DNA from: Polyangiaceae bacterium
GTDB lineage: Bacteria > Myxococcota_A > Polyangia > Polyangiales > Polyangiaceae
Length of the DNA stretch: 64,000 bases
Assembly: GCA_041389725.1 (NCBI GenBank)
Contig: JAWKRG010000008.1
Coordinates: forward strand, 62,001 to 126,000
Direction of reading: 5' to 3'
The notes beneath the pieces were generated by a model that was not told the origin of the DNA, made no database searches, and saw nothing but the letters and a program-made list of their open reading frames with translations. Below, piece by piece: positions 1 to 9,339 of this stretch (the stretch's first letter is position 1; each line of letters begins with the position of its first letter). Both the position numbers and the translations under genes were made by a program.

Positions 1-1956
1 GCGCGCAAGCACGACTTTTCGCGATGGCTCAAGGCGCGCTCCATGTTCCAGATCGCACGCCACACACGCGGCGTCAGCATCGCAGACTTTCGCACCCCCG
101 AGCGCATTCGCTCCTACTTGCAGGACGTTCTGCGTGAGGCATCGGACCACGATCAGGCGGGCGTGGTTACGGATCTCGAAGGCGGCCGACGAGTCGCCAG
201 CAACCGCTTCATTCGTCTCGGGTCGGGATCCATCGGCGGCAAGGCCCGCAGTATCGGTTTCGTCAGTGCGCTCCTGGTGAACCGGAACCTGCTGCAGCGG
301 TTCCCGAAGCTGGAGTTTCGCATCCCGAAGACCGTCGCGATCGGTGTCAGTGAGTTCGATCGTTTCATGGCGAACGTGAACCTGCGGTCCTTGGAAGGAC
401 TCGATGACCCAGCGGTGCGGCGAGAGCTGATGGCCATACCGCTGTCCGATGAGCTGAGGGCGGAGCTGCGCGCAGCGTGGAGCACGCTGACGGGCCCCCT
501 GGCAGTGCGTTCCTCCAGCCTGCGCGAGGATGCGCGTTTTCAGCCCTTTGCGGGCGTGTATGCCACCTACATGCTGCCGAACAATCATCCGGATCCCGAG
601 ATCCGTTTTGGCGAGCTTTGCCGAGCGATTCGCGCGGTGTACGCGTCCATGTTCGCCCGCGAGGCGCGCACCTACAGCGCTGGCCACCCGCACAATGCGG
701 AAGAGGAAAAGATGGCGGTGGTAGTGCAGCAGTTGATCGGGCAGCAGTTCGGGGATCGCTTCTACCCGCACATCTCGGGGGTGGCGCAGTCTTTCAACTA
801 CTACCCCATCGCTCCGCAACGCGCGAACGATGGGTTGTGCGTGATCGCCCTCGGGCTTGGTCAGATGGTCGTCGGTGGAGGCGTTGGGCTGCGCTTCAGC
901 CCCGCGCACCCCGACGTCCTGCCCCAGTTCTCGCGGCCGGAGCAAGTGCTGAGGACGACGCAGCGACAGTTCTATGCCTTGGACATGAGCTCGCCCTTGG
1001 TCGACCTCACGGCCGAGCCCTCGGGACTGCTTCGGCTCTACGATCTCCAATCCGCGGAGGCGGACGGTACCCTCGACCTAGCTGCGAGTGTGTATTGCGC
1101 TGAAGACGATGCGATTCGCGAGAACCTGACCCTGGCTGGACCGAGGGTGCTCACATTTGCGAACGTCCTTCGCTGGCAGGCGATTCCCCTAGCGGAGGCC
1201 ATCGTAGAGCTTTTGAAGGCCGTCGGGGATGCGATGGGCTCCGAGGTGGAGATCGAGTTCGCCGTCGACATGGGCGACTATGGGCGCAGCGCGCCCAGCG
1301 ACCGGGACCGAATGGTGCCGCGCCTCTACGTGCTGCAGGCGCGCCCCATGGCCGGCATGGACAACGGTCGCATGGACTTGGACTTCAGCCGCTATGCGCT
1401 CGAAGAAATCGTGGTCCGCAGTGAGCAGGCGTTGGGCAACGGTCGCATGGACGACGTGCGCGACGTCGTCTACGTGCGTCGTAACGACCTGGATAGCAGC
1501 GGGACACGGCAACTTGCACGCGAGCTTCGAGAGGTGGACCACTACCTCGGTGCTCACGGCCGCGGGTACGTCCTGATCGGGCCCGGGCGCTTCGGTTCTT
1601 CGGATCCTTCCTTGGGCATCCCCGTGGACTGGCTACACATCGCGCACGCGCGCGTCATCGTGGAAGTGCCACTGCGCGGAGAGCGCCTCGAATCGAGCCA
1701 GGGGACTCACTTCTTTCACAACATCACGTCTGCGCGCATTGGCTACCTCACTGCCTCTCCGCAGACCAACGGCCTCGTCGATCAGGCCTACCTGGATGCG
1801 CTGCCCGCGGTCCGGGAGACGGAGTTGCTGCGGCACGTGGAATTGGATCAACCGCTTCGGGTTCGCCTGGATGGTCGGCACGGCCGGGCCTTGGTGCTGA
1901 AGCCCCGTCCGCCCTCGGACTCGCTGCCGCCGTCCCTCAGTGGGCTGGGGCAATAG
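1..1956 (+). CDS. PEP/pyruvate-binding domain protein, PEP-synthase-like (5' partial)
   Basis: The frame is open from base 1, and the residues before the first Met (ARKHDFSRWLKARS) look coding, so the start lies outside the window; 651 residues are visible. Counting from the Met at 43, a Gly-rich stretch GSGSIGGKA lies near 60-68. The segment PLAVRSSSLREDARFQPFAG (about 152-171) matches the ATP-grasp signature of the pyruvate phosphate dikinase/PEP synthase N-terminal domain, and LYVLQARPMA ends that domain. The C-terminal third (GYVLIGPGRFGSSDP) is specific to a long bacterial family that often carries an N-terminal receiver-like region. The central phospho-His and C-terminal PEP/pyruvate domains of true PEP synthase are not seen. 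A role in phosphoryl transfer or in activating a partner is inferred; the substrate is unknown. Confidence 0.75.
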   Translation, partial: ARKHDFSRWLKARSMFQIARHTRGVSIADFRTPERIRSYLQDVLREASDHDQAGVVTDLEGGRRVASNRFIRLGSGSIGGKARSIGFVSALLVNRNLLQRFPKLEFRIPKTVAIGVSEFDRFMANVNLRSLEGLDDPAVRRELMAIPLSDELRAELRAAWSTLTGPLAVRSSSLREDARFQPFAGVYATYMLPNNHPDPEIRFGELCRAIRAVYASMFAREARTYSAGHPHNAEEEKMAVVVQQLIGQQFGDRFYPHISGVAQSFNYYPIAPQRANDGLCVIALGLGQMVVGGGVGLRFSPAHPDVLPQFSRPEQVLRTTQRQFYALDMSSPLVDLTAEPSGLLRLYDLQSAEADGTLDLAASVYCAEDDAIRENLTLAGPRVLTFANVLRWQAIPLAEAIVELLKAVGDAMGSEVEIEFAVDMGDYGRSAPSDRDRMVPRLYVLQARPMAGMDNGRMDLDFSRYALEEIVVRSEQALGNGRMDDVRDVVYVRRNDLDSSGTRQLARELREVDHYLGAHGRGYVLIGPGRFGSSDPSLGIPVDWLHIAHARVIVEVPLRGERLESSQGTHFFHNITSARIGYLTASPQTNGLVDQAYLDALPAVRETELLRHVELDQPLRVRLDGRHGRALVLKPRPPSDSLPPSLSGLGQ

Positions 1957-2026
1957 GATCCGGCCTCCGCGCGGCGCGCTCGACGCGCGGAAATCAGGGG
2001 CGGTGCAGTCGTGCCCTTGCGCAGAA

Positions 2027-2046
2027 GTAAGTAAGTGCTTACTTAC
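2027..2046. promoter_or_regulatory. Perfect inverted-repeat operator upstream of the TetR gene
   Basis: GTAAGTAAG and CTTACTTAC form perfect 9-bp arms around a 2-bp centre (TG), ending 5 bp before the TetR start codon. A palindrome of this size directly upstream of a TetR-family gene is the usual arrangement for autorepression, and it would also control the two coupled downstream genes. Binding is inferred. Confidence 0.75.
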
Positions 2047-2051
2047 AGGTC

Positions 2052-2666
2052 ATGAGCCAACGCCGTCGGCCCTCCGAAGATCGCCAGCTTGAGTTGGCCG
2101 ATGCGGCCCTGCGGATCATCGCAACGCAGGGAATCGCGGCGCTGAGCACTCGCAGTCTGGCTACGGAGGTGGGATTGACGAGTGGAGCGATCTTCCGTCA
2201 CTTCCCGTCCCTAGATGCCGTGTTGGACGCGGTGGTGGGGCGTGTCGAGAGCGTCCTCGATGCGACCTTTCCGGCCTCGGAGCTCGCACCGATGGACCGT
2301 CTGAGACGCTTCATCGATGCGAGGTCCAGTGCCGTGGGCAACCAACTGGGAATTCTGCGGCTCGTACAGTCCGAGCAGTTCCTGCTCGCTTTGCCGAAAA
2401 GCGGTTCCAAGCGCTTGGACGCATGCGTGGTCAAGACGCGACATTTCATTTCGGATTGCCTGACCGAAGCTCGAGCGACCGGGGAGATCCGCGCCGATTT
2501 GCCACCAGAGACGCTGGTTCCGATCGTGATGGGTACCATCCAGATGCTCGCGGTTTCGGCAACAAGGCCTCGACGACGCGTCGACGCGCGGGCCGTCACA
2601 GATTCTTTGCTTGCACTCTTGGGCGCGCCAGCACCGCGCCCCCAGCCACGAAGGAGGCCATCATGA
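2052..2666 (+). CDS. TetR/AcrR family transcriptional regulator
   Basis: This 204-residue protein has an N-terminal TetR helix-turn-helix (about residues 28-58, TRSLATEVGLTSGAIFRHFPS) followed by an all-helical C-terminal ligand domain. The start follows the palindromic operator by 5 bp and has only a weak Shine-Dalgarno sequence (ACAGG). The stop overlaps the next start in an ATGA, and the last codons contain that gene's AAGGAGG site. It is probably an autorepressor of the three-gene operon ending at 3516. The inducer is unknown. Confidence 0.9.
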   Translation: MSQRRRPSEDRQLELADAALRIIATQGIAALSTRSLATEVGLTSGAIFRHFPSLDAVLDAVVGRVESVLDATFPASELAPMDRLRRFIDARSSAVGNQLGILRLVQSEQFLLALPKSGSKRLDACVVKTRHFISDCLTEARATGEIRADLPPETLVPIVMGTIQMLAVSATRPRRRVDARAVTDSLLALLGAPAPRPQPRRRPS

Positions 2667-3085
2667 TTCGTATCGCGACCCTCGCCATTGCGGCGGTATT
2701 CCTGGGGGGCTGCGCCGCGACGCCCCCGCACCCGGGACCAGCGAAGCACGGGATCGACACGCGAGTCGTCGAGCTTCCCGTCGCGGCGAGCATCTCTGAA
2801 GCGCAGGAGATCCGCGTTCTGGTGGACGCGCCGGAGTTGGAGTTGGCGAGCATTCTGCTGCAAGCAGGTACGGAGATGCCGGCGCACCACTCGGACGTGC
2901 CCGTGACCATCCTGGCGTTGCGAGGCACCGGCGCGGTCGTGGTGGGGTCTGAGCGAATGCGACTCGACAAGAGCCACGCCGTCGTGTTGGCGCGCAACGT
3001 CACCCACTCGGTCGTGCCTGACCCGGGCACAGACCTGGTCGTGTTGGTGCATCACCTCGGCAAGGGAGAGGAGCATCACAAATGA
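2663..3085 (+). CDS. Cupin-domain lipoprotein
   Basis: The 140-residue product starts at the ATG overlapping the TetR stop, 5 nt after AAGGAGG. A signal peptide ends in lipobox LGGC (lipidated Cys17). The remainder is a compact cupin fold: AGTEMPAHHSD and VPVTILALRGTGAVVV, then KSHAVVLARNVTHSV carry the His/Gly spacing of a double-stranded beta-helix that could bind a metal. The 3' end overlaps the membrane-protein start (ATGA), so the three genes are probably one transcript. The substrate is not predictable; a sensory or binding role is as likely as catalysis. Confidence 0.8.
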   Translation: MIRIATLAIAAVFLGGCAATPPHPGPAKHGIDTRVVELPVAASISEAQEIRVLVDAPELELASILLQAGTEMPAHHSDVPVTILALRGTGAVVVGSERMRLDKSHAVVLARNVTHSVVPDPGTDLVVLVHHLGKGEEHHK

Positions 3086-3516
3086 AGACCGGTCGATACA
3101 ATGTCGGCGTTGGCCTGCTGGTCATGGCGGGCTTCATGCTCTACGGCTTCGTGCTCGTGTACTTGCGAGACTTCGCGCCTGACCACGAGGCCTGGGCGGC
3201 CAGCTACGCAAATGGCAAGCACTTCGAGGCACGGCTAGCACACGTTCACGGAGCGCTTTTTGCGCTGCTGAACCTGGTGCTGGGCTTCGTCCTGGCGAAG
3301 CTGGGCACCGCCGGCGTGACGAAGCGATCCGCCGTGGCAGTTCTGGGCCTCGCGGGCCTGCTCATGCCGGCCGGCATCCTTGGTGAGGTTTACCTCGGGC
3401 TTTCGCCGGTTTTCGTGCTTCTCGGTGCGCTCGCGATGACCGCAGCCGTGGCCCTCGCCGGCGCTCTCGCGCTCGAGCATTGGGTCGCATCGACCGCGGA
3501 ACGGACCTCTCTGTAG
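3082..3516 (+). CDS. Small integral membrane protein of the TetR operon
   Basis: The 144-residue protein has four hydrophobic segments (about residues 7-28, 52-74, 84-104 and 108-131). The loop between the first two is polar (DFAPDHEAWAASYANGKHFEARLAH) and the C-terminus is short and polar. No family was recognised. Its start overlaps the stop of the cupin lipoprotein gene, so it is translationally coupled. By context it may work with that lipoprotein at the cell envelope; this is inference. Confidence 0.75.
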   Translation: MKTGRYNVGVGLLVMAGFMLYGFVLVYLRDFAPDHEAWAASYANGKHFEARLAHVHGALFALLNLVLGFVLAKLGTAGVTKRSAVAVLGLAGLLMPAGILGEVYLGLSPVFVLLGALAMTAAVALAGALALEHWVASTAERTSL

Positions 3517-3547
3517 GGGCAACGTAGCCAAGACCGACAGGGTCGCG

Positions 3548-3561
3548 AACGCGAACGCGTT
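3548..3561. promoter_or_regulatory. Small palindrome upstream of the oxidoreductase gene
   Basis: AACGCG-AA-CGCGTT is a perfect 6+2+6 inverted repeat 33 bp before the start of the molybdopterin oxidoreductase gene. It could be an operator or a chance GC palindrome. Confidence 0.3.
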
Positions 3562-3594
3562 GCGCCATGCAAGCAAATTGTCCACTCTCCCAGC

Positions 3595-5823
<2,229 letters not shown>

Positions 5824-5824
5824 C

Positions 5825-5839
5825 GCCGTCTGCCACGGC
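5825..5839. terminator. Short hairpin between converging genes
   Basis: GCCGT-CTGCC-ACGGC forms a 5-bp stem just after the oxidoreductase stop, in the 30-bp gap to a gene fragment on the other strand. There is no T tract, so terminator function is only possible. Confidence 0.25.
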
Positions 5840-5853
5840 ACCGCAGTGTGCGC

Positions 5854-6110
5854 TCAGCTCGGAAGACAAGCGCTGAACTGCTTCATCAGCGCGAGCGAGC
5901 CCTTGACCCAAAGCTTTCCGGAAAGCACCGCTCCGAGCATGCTGCGGTTCTTCGCCAGCAGATCGATCCAAGCGCGACCGTCCGCGGTGACCGTCACGTC
6001 CGCTCGCCCATGGTGGTCGGTCTGGATCTCCAGCTTTCCGTCGTGAATGCGCACCGTGGCACGTGCGGTTCGTCGCCGGTGAACACGAAGTGGTAGGGAA
6101 GCTCAACCCC
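5854..6110 (-). pseudogene. Truncated, frameshifted SCP2-type sterol-carrier domain fragment
   Basis: The reverse strand encodes an SCP2-like C-terminal half from 6054 (VTVTADGRAWIDLLAK, AVLSGKLWVKGSLALMKQF). Upstream, a different frame reads GVELPYHFVFTGDE and the first frame then reads ARATVRIHDGKLEI. Joined across a one-base shift near 6075 they make continuous SCP2-like sequence. The GVELP frame meets a stop just upstream, inside the 3' end of the LysR gene, so the N-terminal part is missing. This suggests a decayed gene; a sequencing indel at the shift cannot be excluded. A shorter 66-residue protein starting at 6054 is possible. Confidence 0.5.
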
Positions 6111-7017
6111 AAGCGTCGCGCATGGTCAACTCATGGCGTGCACTAGCGGACGCGAAGTAGCTCTCGATCCACTCCCACACGGCTGCGACGCGAGGGACGT
6201 GTCGGAGCGCGCGATGGGCGACCAAGTACAGGCTGCCCTCGGGCGTCTTCAGCTGCGGGAGGGGCAAGCGCACGAGCCCACCTTCCCGCGCCGCAATCGG
6301 CTCCGCGACGAGGAGCGCACCGGCACCGGCGCGCGCCGCACGGATCAGGGTACCCAGGTCCGAAGCCGCCAACGCGATCCGAGCGCCAGGGAACGTCGCT
6401 GACAGCCAGCGCGCTTCGGGAATGTGTGCCATCGGGCGATCCCAGGTGAGCCAGGGAAGGTCTGCGAGTCGCTTCTTGGCGACCTCGGCGAGTCGCGGTG
6501 TGCACGCGACCACCATGCGATAGTCAGCGAGTTTGCGTAGCGCCAGGTCACCCTCCGTCGGCTTGACGACTCGGACCGCCACGTCCGCTTCGTACTGTGC
6601 GAGATCGACGATGGCGTTGCCGGACGCAAACTCGACCGTGATGGCCGGGTGCCTTGCCTGAAGTTTTCGTAGATGTGGCACCAAGAGGTGGCTCGCGACC
6701 GTGGGAGGTGCTGCGACGCGGACGACACCCGAAGGCGACGAATCGAGCCCAGCGACGTCGCGACGCATGCCCGCGACCGAAGCCGCGCACTGCTCCGCCC
6801 ATGGCAGAACCGCGCTCAGCGCGGCGGTGCTTACCAAACCGGTCGGCAGCCGGTCGAACAACCGAACACCGAGGCACGCTTCGATGGCCTCGATGTGCCG
6901 CAAGATCGTCGCCGTCGTCGTATCCAGTCGCGCCGCCGCACGGGTCGCGCTGCCCTCCTCGGCTGCCGCCAACAGGGCGGGCAGGCCGGTGAGGAGTTCG
7001 AGAGGAAGTCGCTCCAT
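6103..7017 (-). CDS. LysR family transcriptional regulator
   Basis: The 304-residue protein has an N-terminal LysR winged helix (TRAAARLDTTTATILRHIEA, about residues 24-43, then GVRLFDRLPTGL) and a C-terminal periplasmic-binding-like effector domain. The start ATG lies after an AAGGTGAG site. It is divergent from the secreted-protein/nitroreductase pair at 7147-9144, which is the standard LysR arrangement, so that pair is its likely target. The inducer is unknown. Confidence 0.9.
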   Translation of the reverse strand: MERLPLELLTGLPALLAAAEEGSATRAAARLDTTTATILRHIEAIEACLGVRLFDRLPTGLVSTAALSAVLPWAEQCAASVAGMRRDVAGLDSSPSGVVRVAAPPTVASHLLVPHLRKLQARHPAITVEFASGNAIVDLAQYEADVAVRVVKPTEGDLALRKLADYRMVVACTPRLAEVAKKRLADLPWLTWDRPMAHIPEARWLSATFPGARIALAASDLGTLIRAARAGAGALLVAEPIAAREGGLVRLPLPQLKTPEGSLYLVAHRALRHVPRVAAVWEWIESYFASASARHELTMRDAWG

Positions 7018-7104
7018 GCGCTCACCTTGGCACGACTGGGTATATCGTCAATGAAACACCTGCTCTCATCTGTGGGCATGGGCTTGCATGGATTAAATAC
7101 ATAG

Positions 7105-7146
7105 GTTTCCTCCATGAGGCGCCCACGGGGCCCCAACGGAGGAAAC
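7105..7146 (+). promoter_or_regulatory. Inverted repeat that can pair with the Shine-Dalgarno site
   Basis: GTTTCCTCC (7105-7113) is the exact complement of GGAGGAAAC (7138-7146), the ribosome-binding site immediately before the ATG at 7147. The 24-nt loop contains the self-complementary GGGGCCCC. In RNA this 9-bp helix would hide the ribosome-binding site, which suggests control of initiation if transcription starts upstream of 7105. Confidence 0.5.
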
Positions 7147-7959
7147 ATGCTGAGCGCGAAACCCAGGCAATTCGCCCGCAATACTGTGACGGCGGGGCGG
7201 ACACGGCGCCTGGCGCTTGCGGGTGAGACGGTAACACCGGGCCGGATGTGGCACCTGGTGCTCGCCGCTGCCGGTGCAGCCTGCGTCCTTCTGGCCAGCA
7301 CCGGTTCGCAAGCTGCACCCGCGGAGCCGCCTGAGCATCGCGCGACGGAGCATTCCGCGACGGCGCATCCCGCGACGGCGCATCCCGCGACGGCGCATCC
7401 CGCGACGGCGCATCCCGCGACGGCGCAGGCCGAGAAGACCCACGCCGCATCAGCGCATCCTTGGGGGGCTGAAGTGGATTTGGTTCAGCCCTTCATTCCG
7501 ACGGTGCACATCATCAAGCCGAAGGTGACTCGCACTGTGTGGGGCGGGCTCGGCTCCGCTCACGGCGACGTCGTCGCGGTGGTCTATGTGCGCCCGCACA
7601 TTCCCCACGACGTGGTCGAAACCATCGACGAGTACATGTTGGGCGTGGGCTACCGGCAGTACCTGTGGGGCGGCCTTCATCTTGAAGCGCTGGTGGAAGG
7701 AGGCGTGGCGTGGGGACGAAACAAGGTCGACGGTCGCGACTACACGACGCCAACGCTCTTCGGTGAGGTGAATGTTGGATATCGCCTTGGCTTCTCCGAA
7801 CCCGGCGGCTTTGGGTTCGAGGGTCACGAGAGCCTCGGCTTCTTCGTGGCGCCGCAACTCGGGACGCTCTTCAGCTTGGGCGTAGCCGACATAGGTCCTC
7901 GTGACGGCAAACCCGACTGGTTTCTGCAGGGAAATCTGCTGGTGGGGACGTCCTTTTGA
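7147..7959 (+). CDS. Secreted/outer-membrane beta-barrel-like protein with (HPATA)n repeats
   Basis: The start at 7147 is chosen for the GGAGG site 4 nt upstream, giving 270 residues. A later ATG at 7246 (MWHLVLAAAGAACVLL) gives a cleaner signal peptide but lacks a ribosome-binding site. After the predicted cleavage region (SQA-APAEPP) comes a run of pentapeptides, one HRATE, one HSATA and four HPATA. The mature part alternates aromatic and Gly strands (YMLGVGYRQYLWGGLHLEAL, PTLFGEVNVGYRLGF) and ends in Phe, as outer-membrane barrels often do. No named family was recognised. It lies 36 bp before the nitroreductase gene and is probably co-transcribed with it. Confidence 0.65.
   Translation: MLSAKPRQFARNTVTAGRTRRLALAGETVTPGRMWHLVLAAAGAACVLLASTGSQAAPAEPPEHRATEHSATAHPATAHPATAHPATAHPATAQAEKTHAASAHPWGAEVDLVQPFIPTVHIIKPKVTRTVWGGLGSAHGDVVAVVYVRPHIPHDVVETIDEYMLGVGYRQYLWGGLHLEALVEGGVAWGRNKVDGRDYTTPTLFGEVNVGYRLGFSEPGGFGFEGHESLGFFVAPQLGTLFSLGVADIGPRDGKPDWFLQGNLLVGTSF
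7336..7425 (+). repeat. 15-bp minisatellite, six units
   Basis: Four perfect tandem copies of CATCCCGCGACGGCG occupy 7366-7425. Two degenerate copies precede them (7336-7350 and 7351-7365). The unit length is a multiple of three, so copy-number change would keep the frame and only lengthen the HPATA linker. Confidence 0.9.
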
Positions 7960-7995
7960 CGGATGCGTTCCCCGGGACGCGAAAGGAGAGGTGAG

Positions 7996-9144
7996 ATGTC
8001 GAATGTACTTGGGCGCAGACAGTTCTTGATTGGAAGCGGTGCCGTGGTTTCGGTGTCCGCGTTCAGCGCAGCGTGTGGTGGAGCCTACGTCAGCGGGTGG
8101 GACGTTCCGGCGCAGCCACGGTCTTCCCACGAGGAGCCGATCGTCACCACGTTGCGCTACGCCATCACCGCGCCAAGCGCACACAACACTCAACCCTGGC
8201 GGCTCGAGCTCGTTTCTGCGCGTGAGGCGCGGCTCTACACGGACCCCGACCGCCTCCTGCCGCGCACGGATCCGCCGGCGCGGCAGATTCACATCAGTCA
8301 TGGCACGCTGCTCGAGACGGCGGTGATTGCTGCCAGTGCACTGGGCCTGCGCGCAGAGGTGGAGGTCTTGCCCGAAGGGGAGCTGTCGCGCGCGGACTTC
8401 GGTCGCAAGCCCACAGCGCGGATCCGCTTGGTCGACGATGCCTCCGCCGTGACGGACCCGCTGTTTCGCGCCGTACCACTGCGCCGCAGTAGCCGATTGG
8501 CGCACGACGGCCCAGCACCCACCGAAGACGAAGCTCGACTCATCCGCAGCGCTGCTGAACGCCCCGGCGTGAAAGTGGCGGTGCGTCGCGAGGGGCTGGG
8601 GCCGCTCAGAGCGCTCGTGCGGCGTGCGATGGCCCTGGAGGCGAACGACGCCGAACTCTACGGCGAGACTCGCAAGTGGTTTCGGTTCTCGGCGGACGAG
8701 GTGCGTTCGCATCGCGATGGCTTGAATCTGGAAACGACCGGCGCGGATAGCCTGCCAGCGCGGCTGTTCTTGAACGCGGAGAACTTCCAATCCGAGTCCA
8801 ATCGTGAGCGATTCTTGGACAGCTTCGGCGAAGTGGTCGACTCGACGCACGCCTTCTTGGCGCTGAGCACGGCAGCGAACCAGATGCGAGACTGGATCGA
8901 AACCGGGCGCGCCTACGTCCGGTGCCAGTTGCGCGCCACGCTGGCGGGGCTGCACATGCATCCGGTCAGTCAGTCCCAACAAGAGCTGCCGACGATGAAC
9001 GCGCTCGGACAAGAGCTGTCGCGGATGTTCGACGTGGCGCCCCCGGGAAAGGTGCAGATGCTGGTCCGATTGGGGCGCACGGAGCCGCCGGCGCTATCGC
9101 CGCGTCGCGCGCTGCGCACGATGCTCGTCGCGTCGAGCGGCTAG
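7996..9144 (+). CDS. Acg-like FMN-binding nitroreductase family protein with Tat-type signal
   Basis: The start at 7996 follows AAGGAGAGGTGAG. The 382-residue product begins with a twin-arginine-like signal (LGRRQFLIGSG, then a hydrophobic stretch ending SAACGG). Nitroreductase-fold motifs of the Acg/Rv2032 subgroup are present: TAPSAHNTQPWRLE, PRTDPPARQIHISHGTLLETA and, near the C-terminus, GLHMHPVSQSQQELP. Such proteins bind FMN; several are stress-linked and may sequester flavin rather than reduce a substrate. The AACGG context could also make it a lipoprotein. It follows the secreted-protein gene and is probably under the divergent LysR regulator. Confidence 0.8.
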   Translation: MSNVLGRRQFLIGSGAVVSVSAFSAACGGAYVSGWDVPAQPRSSHEEPIVTTLRYAITAPSAHNTQPWRLELVSAREARLYTDPDRLLPRTDPPARQIHISHGTLLETAVIAASALGLRAEVEVLPEGELSRADFGRKPTARIRLVDDASAVTDPLFRAVPLRRSSRLAHDGPAPTEDEARLIRSAAERPGVKVAVRREGLGPLRALVRRAMALEANDAELYGETRKWFRFSADEVRSHRDGLNLETTGADSLPARLFLNAENFQSESNRERFLDSFGEVVDSTHAFLALSTAANQMRDWIETGRAYVRCQLRATLAGLHMHPVSQSQQELPTMNALGQELSRMFDVAPPGKVQMLVRLGRTEPPALSPRRALRTMLVASSG

Positions 9145-9253
9145 CGTGTGGTCCAGAGCGAGCGCTGGCGACGCCTAGGATCCGGCCAGGTCGGTGGGCA
9201 ACACAGCCCGGGCATCGTGATGCTGCGAAGTGAAGGAACCCTCGACCCCTTGC

Positions 9254-9287
9254 CTGCAAGGCGCAGGGTGCTCCGATCGCCTTGCAG
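9254..9287 (+). promoter_or_regulatory. Strong leader hairpin upstream of kup
   Basis: CTGCAAGGCG (9254-9263) and CGCCTTGCAG (9278-9287) are perfect 10-bp complements around a 14-nt loop, in the 195-bp gap before the Kup start. No T tract follows, so it is not a classical terminator. It could be a leader RNA element or a protein site. I did not recognise the c-di-AMP riboswitch consensus. Confidence 0.5.
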
Positions 9288-9339
9288 CCGCGGGTTTCTG
9301 GTCCCAGTTCCTGGTCCGTATCGTGCACGGCGCGCGGCC

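Noticed and set aside
7366..7425. Tandem repeats considered as a CRISPR array
   Set aside because: Units are 15 bp, contiguous without spacers, and in frame within a gene.
7450..9012. A 520-codon reverse open frame
   Set aside because: It is antisense to the secreted-protein and nitroreductase genes, which have family motifs and ribosome-binding sites.
9145..9339. kup leader considered as a ydaO (c-di-AMP) riboswitch
   Set aside because: No conserved ydaO core was recognised, only a single strong hairpin.
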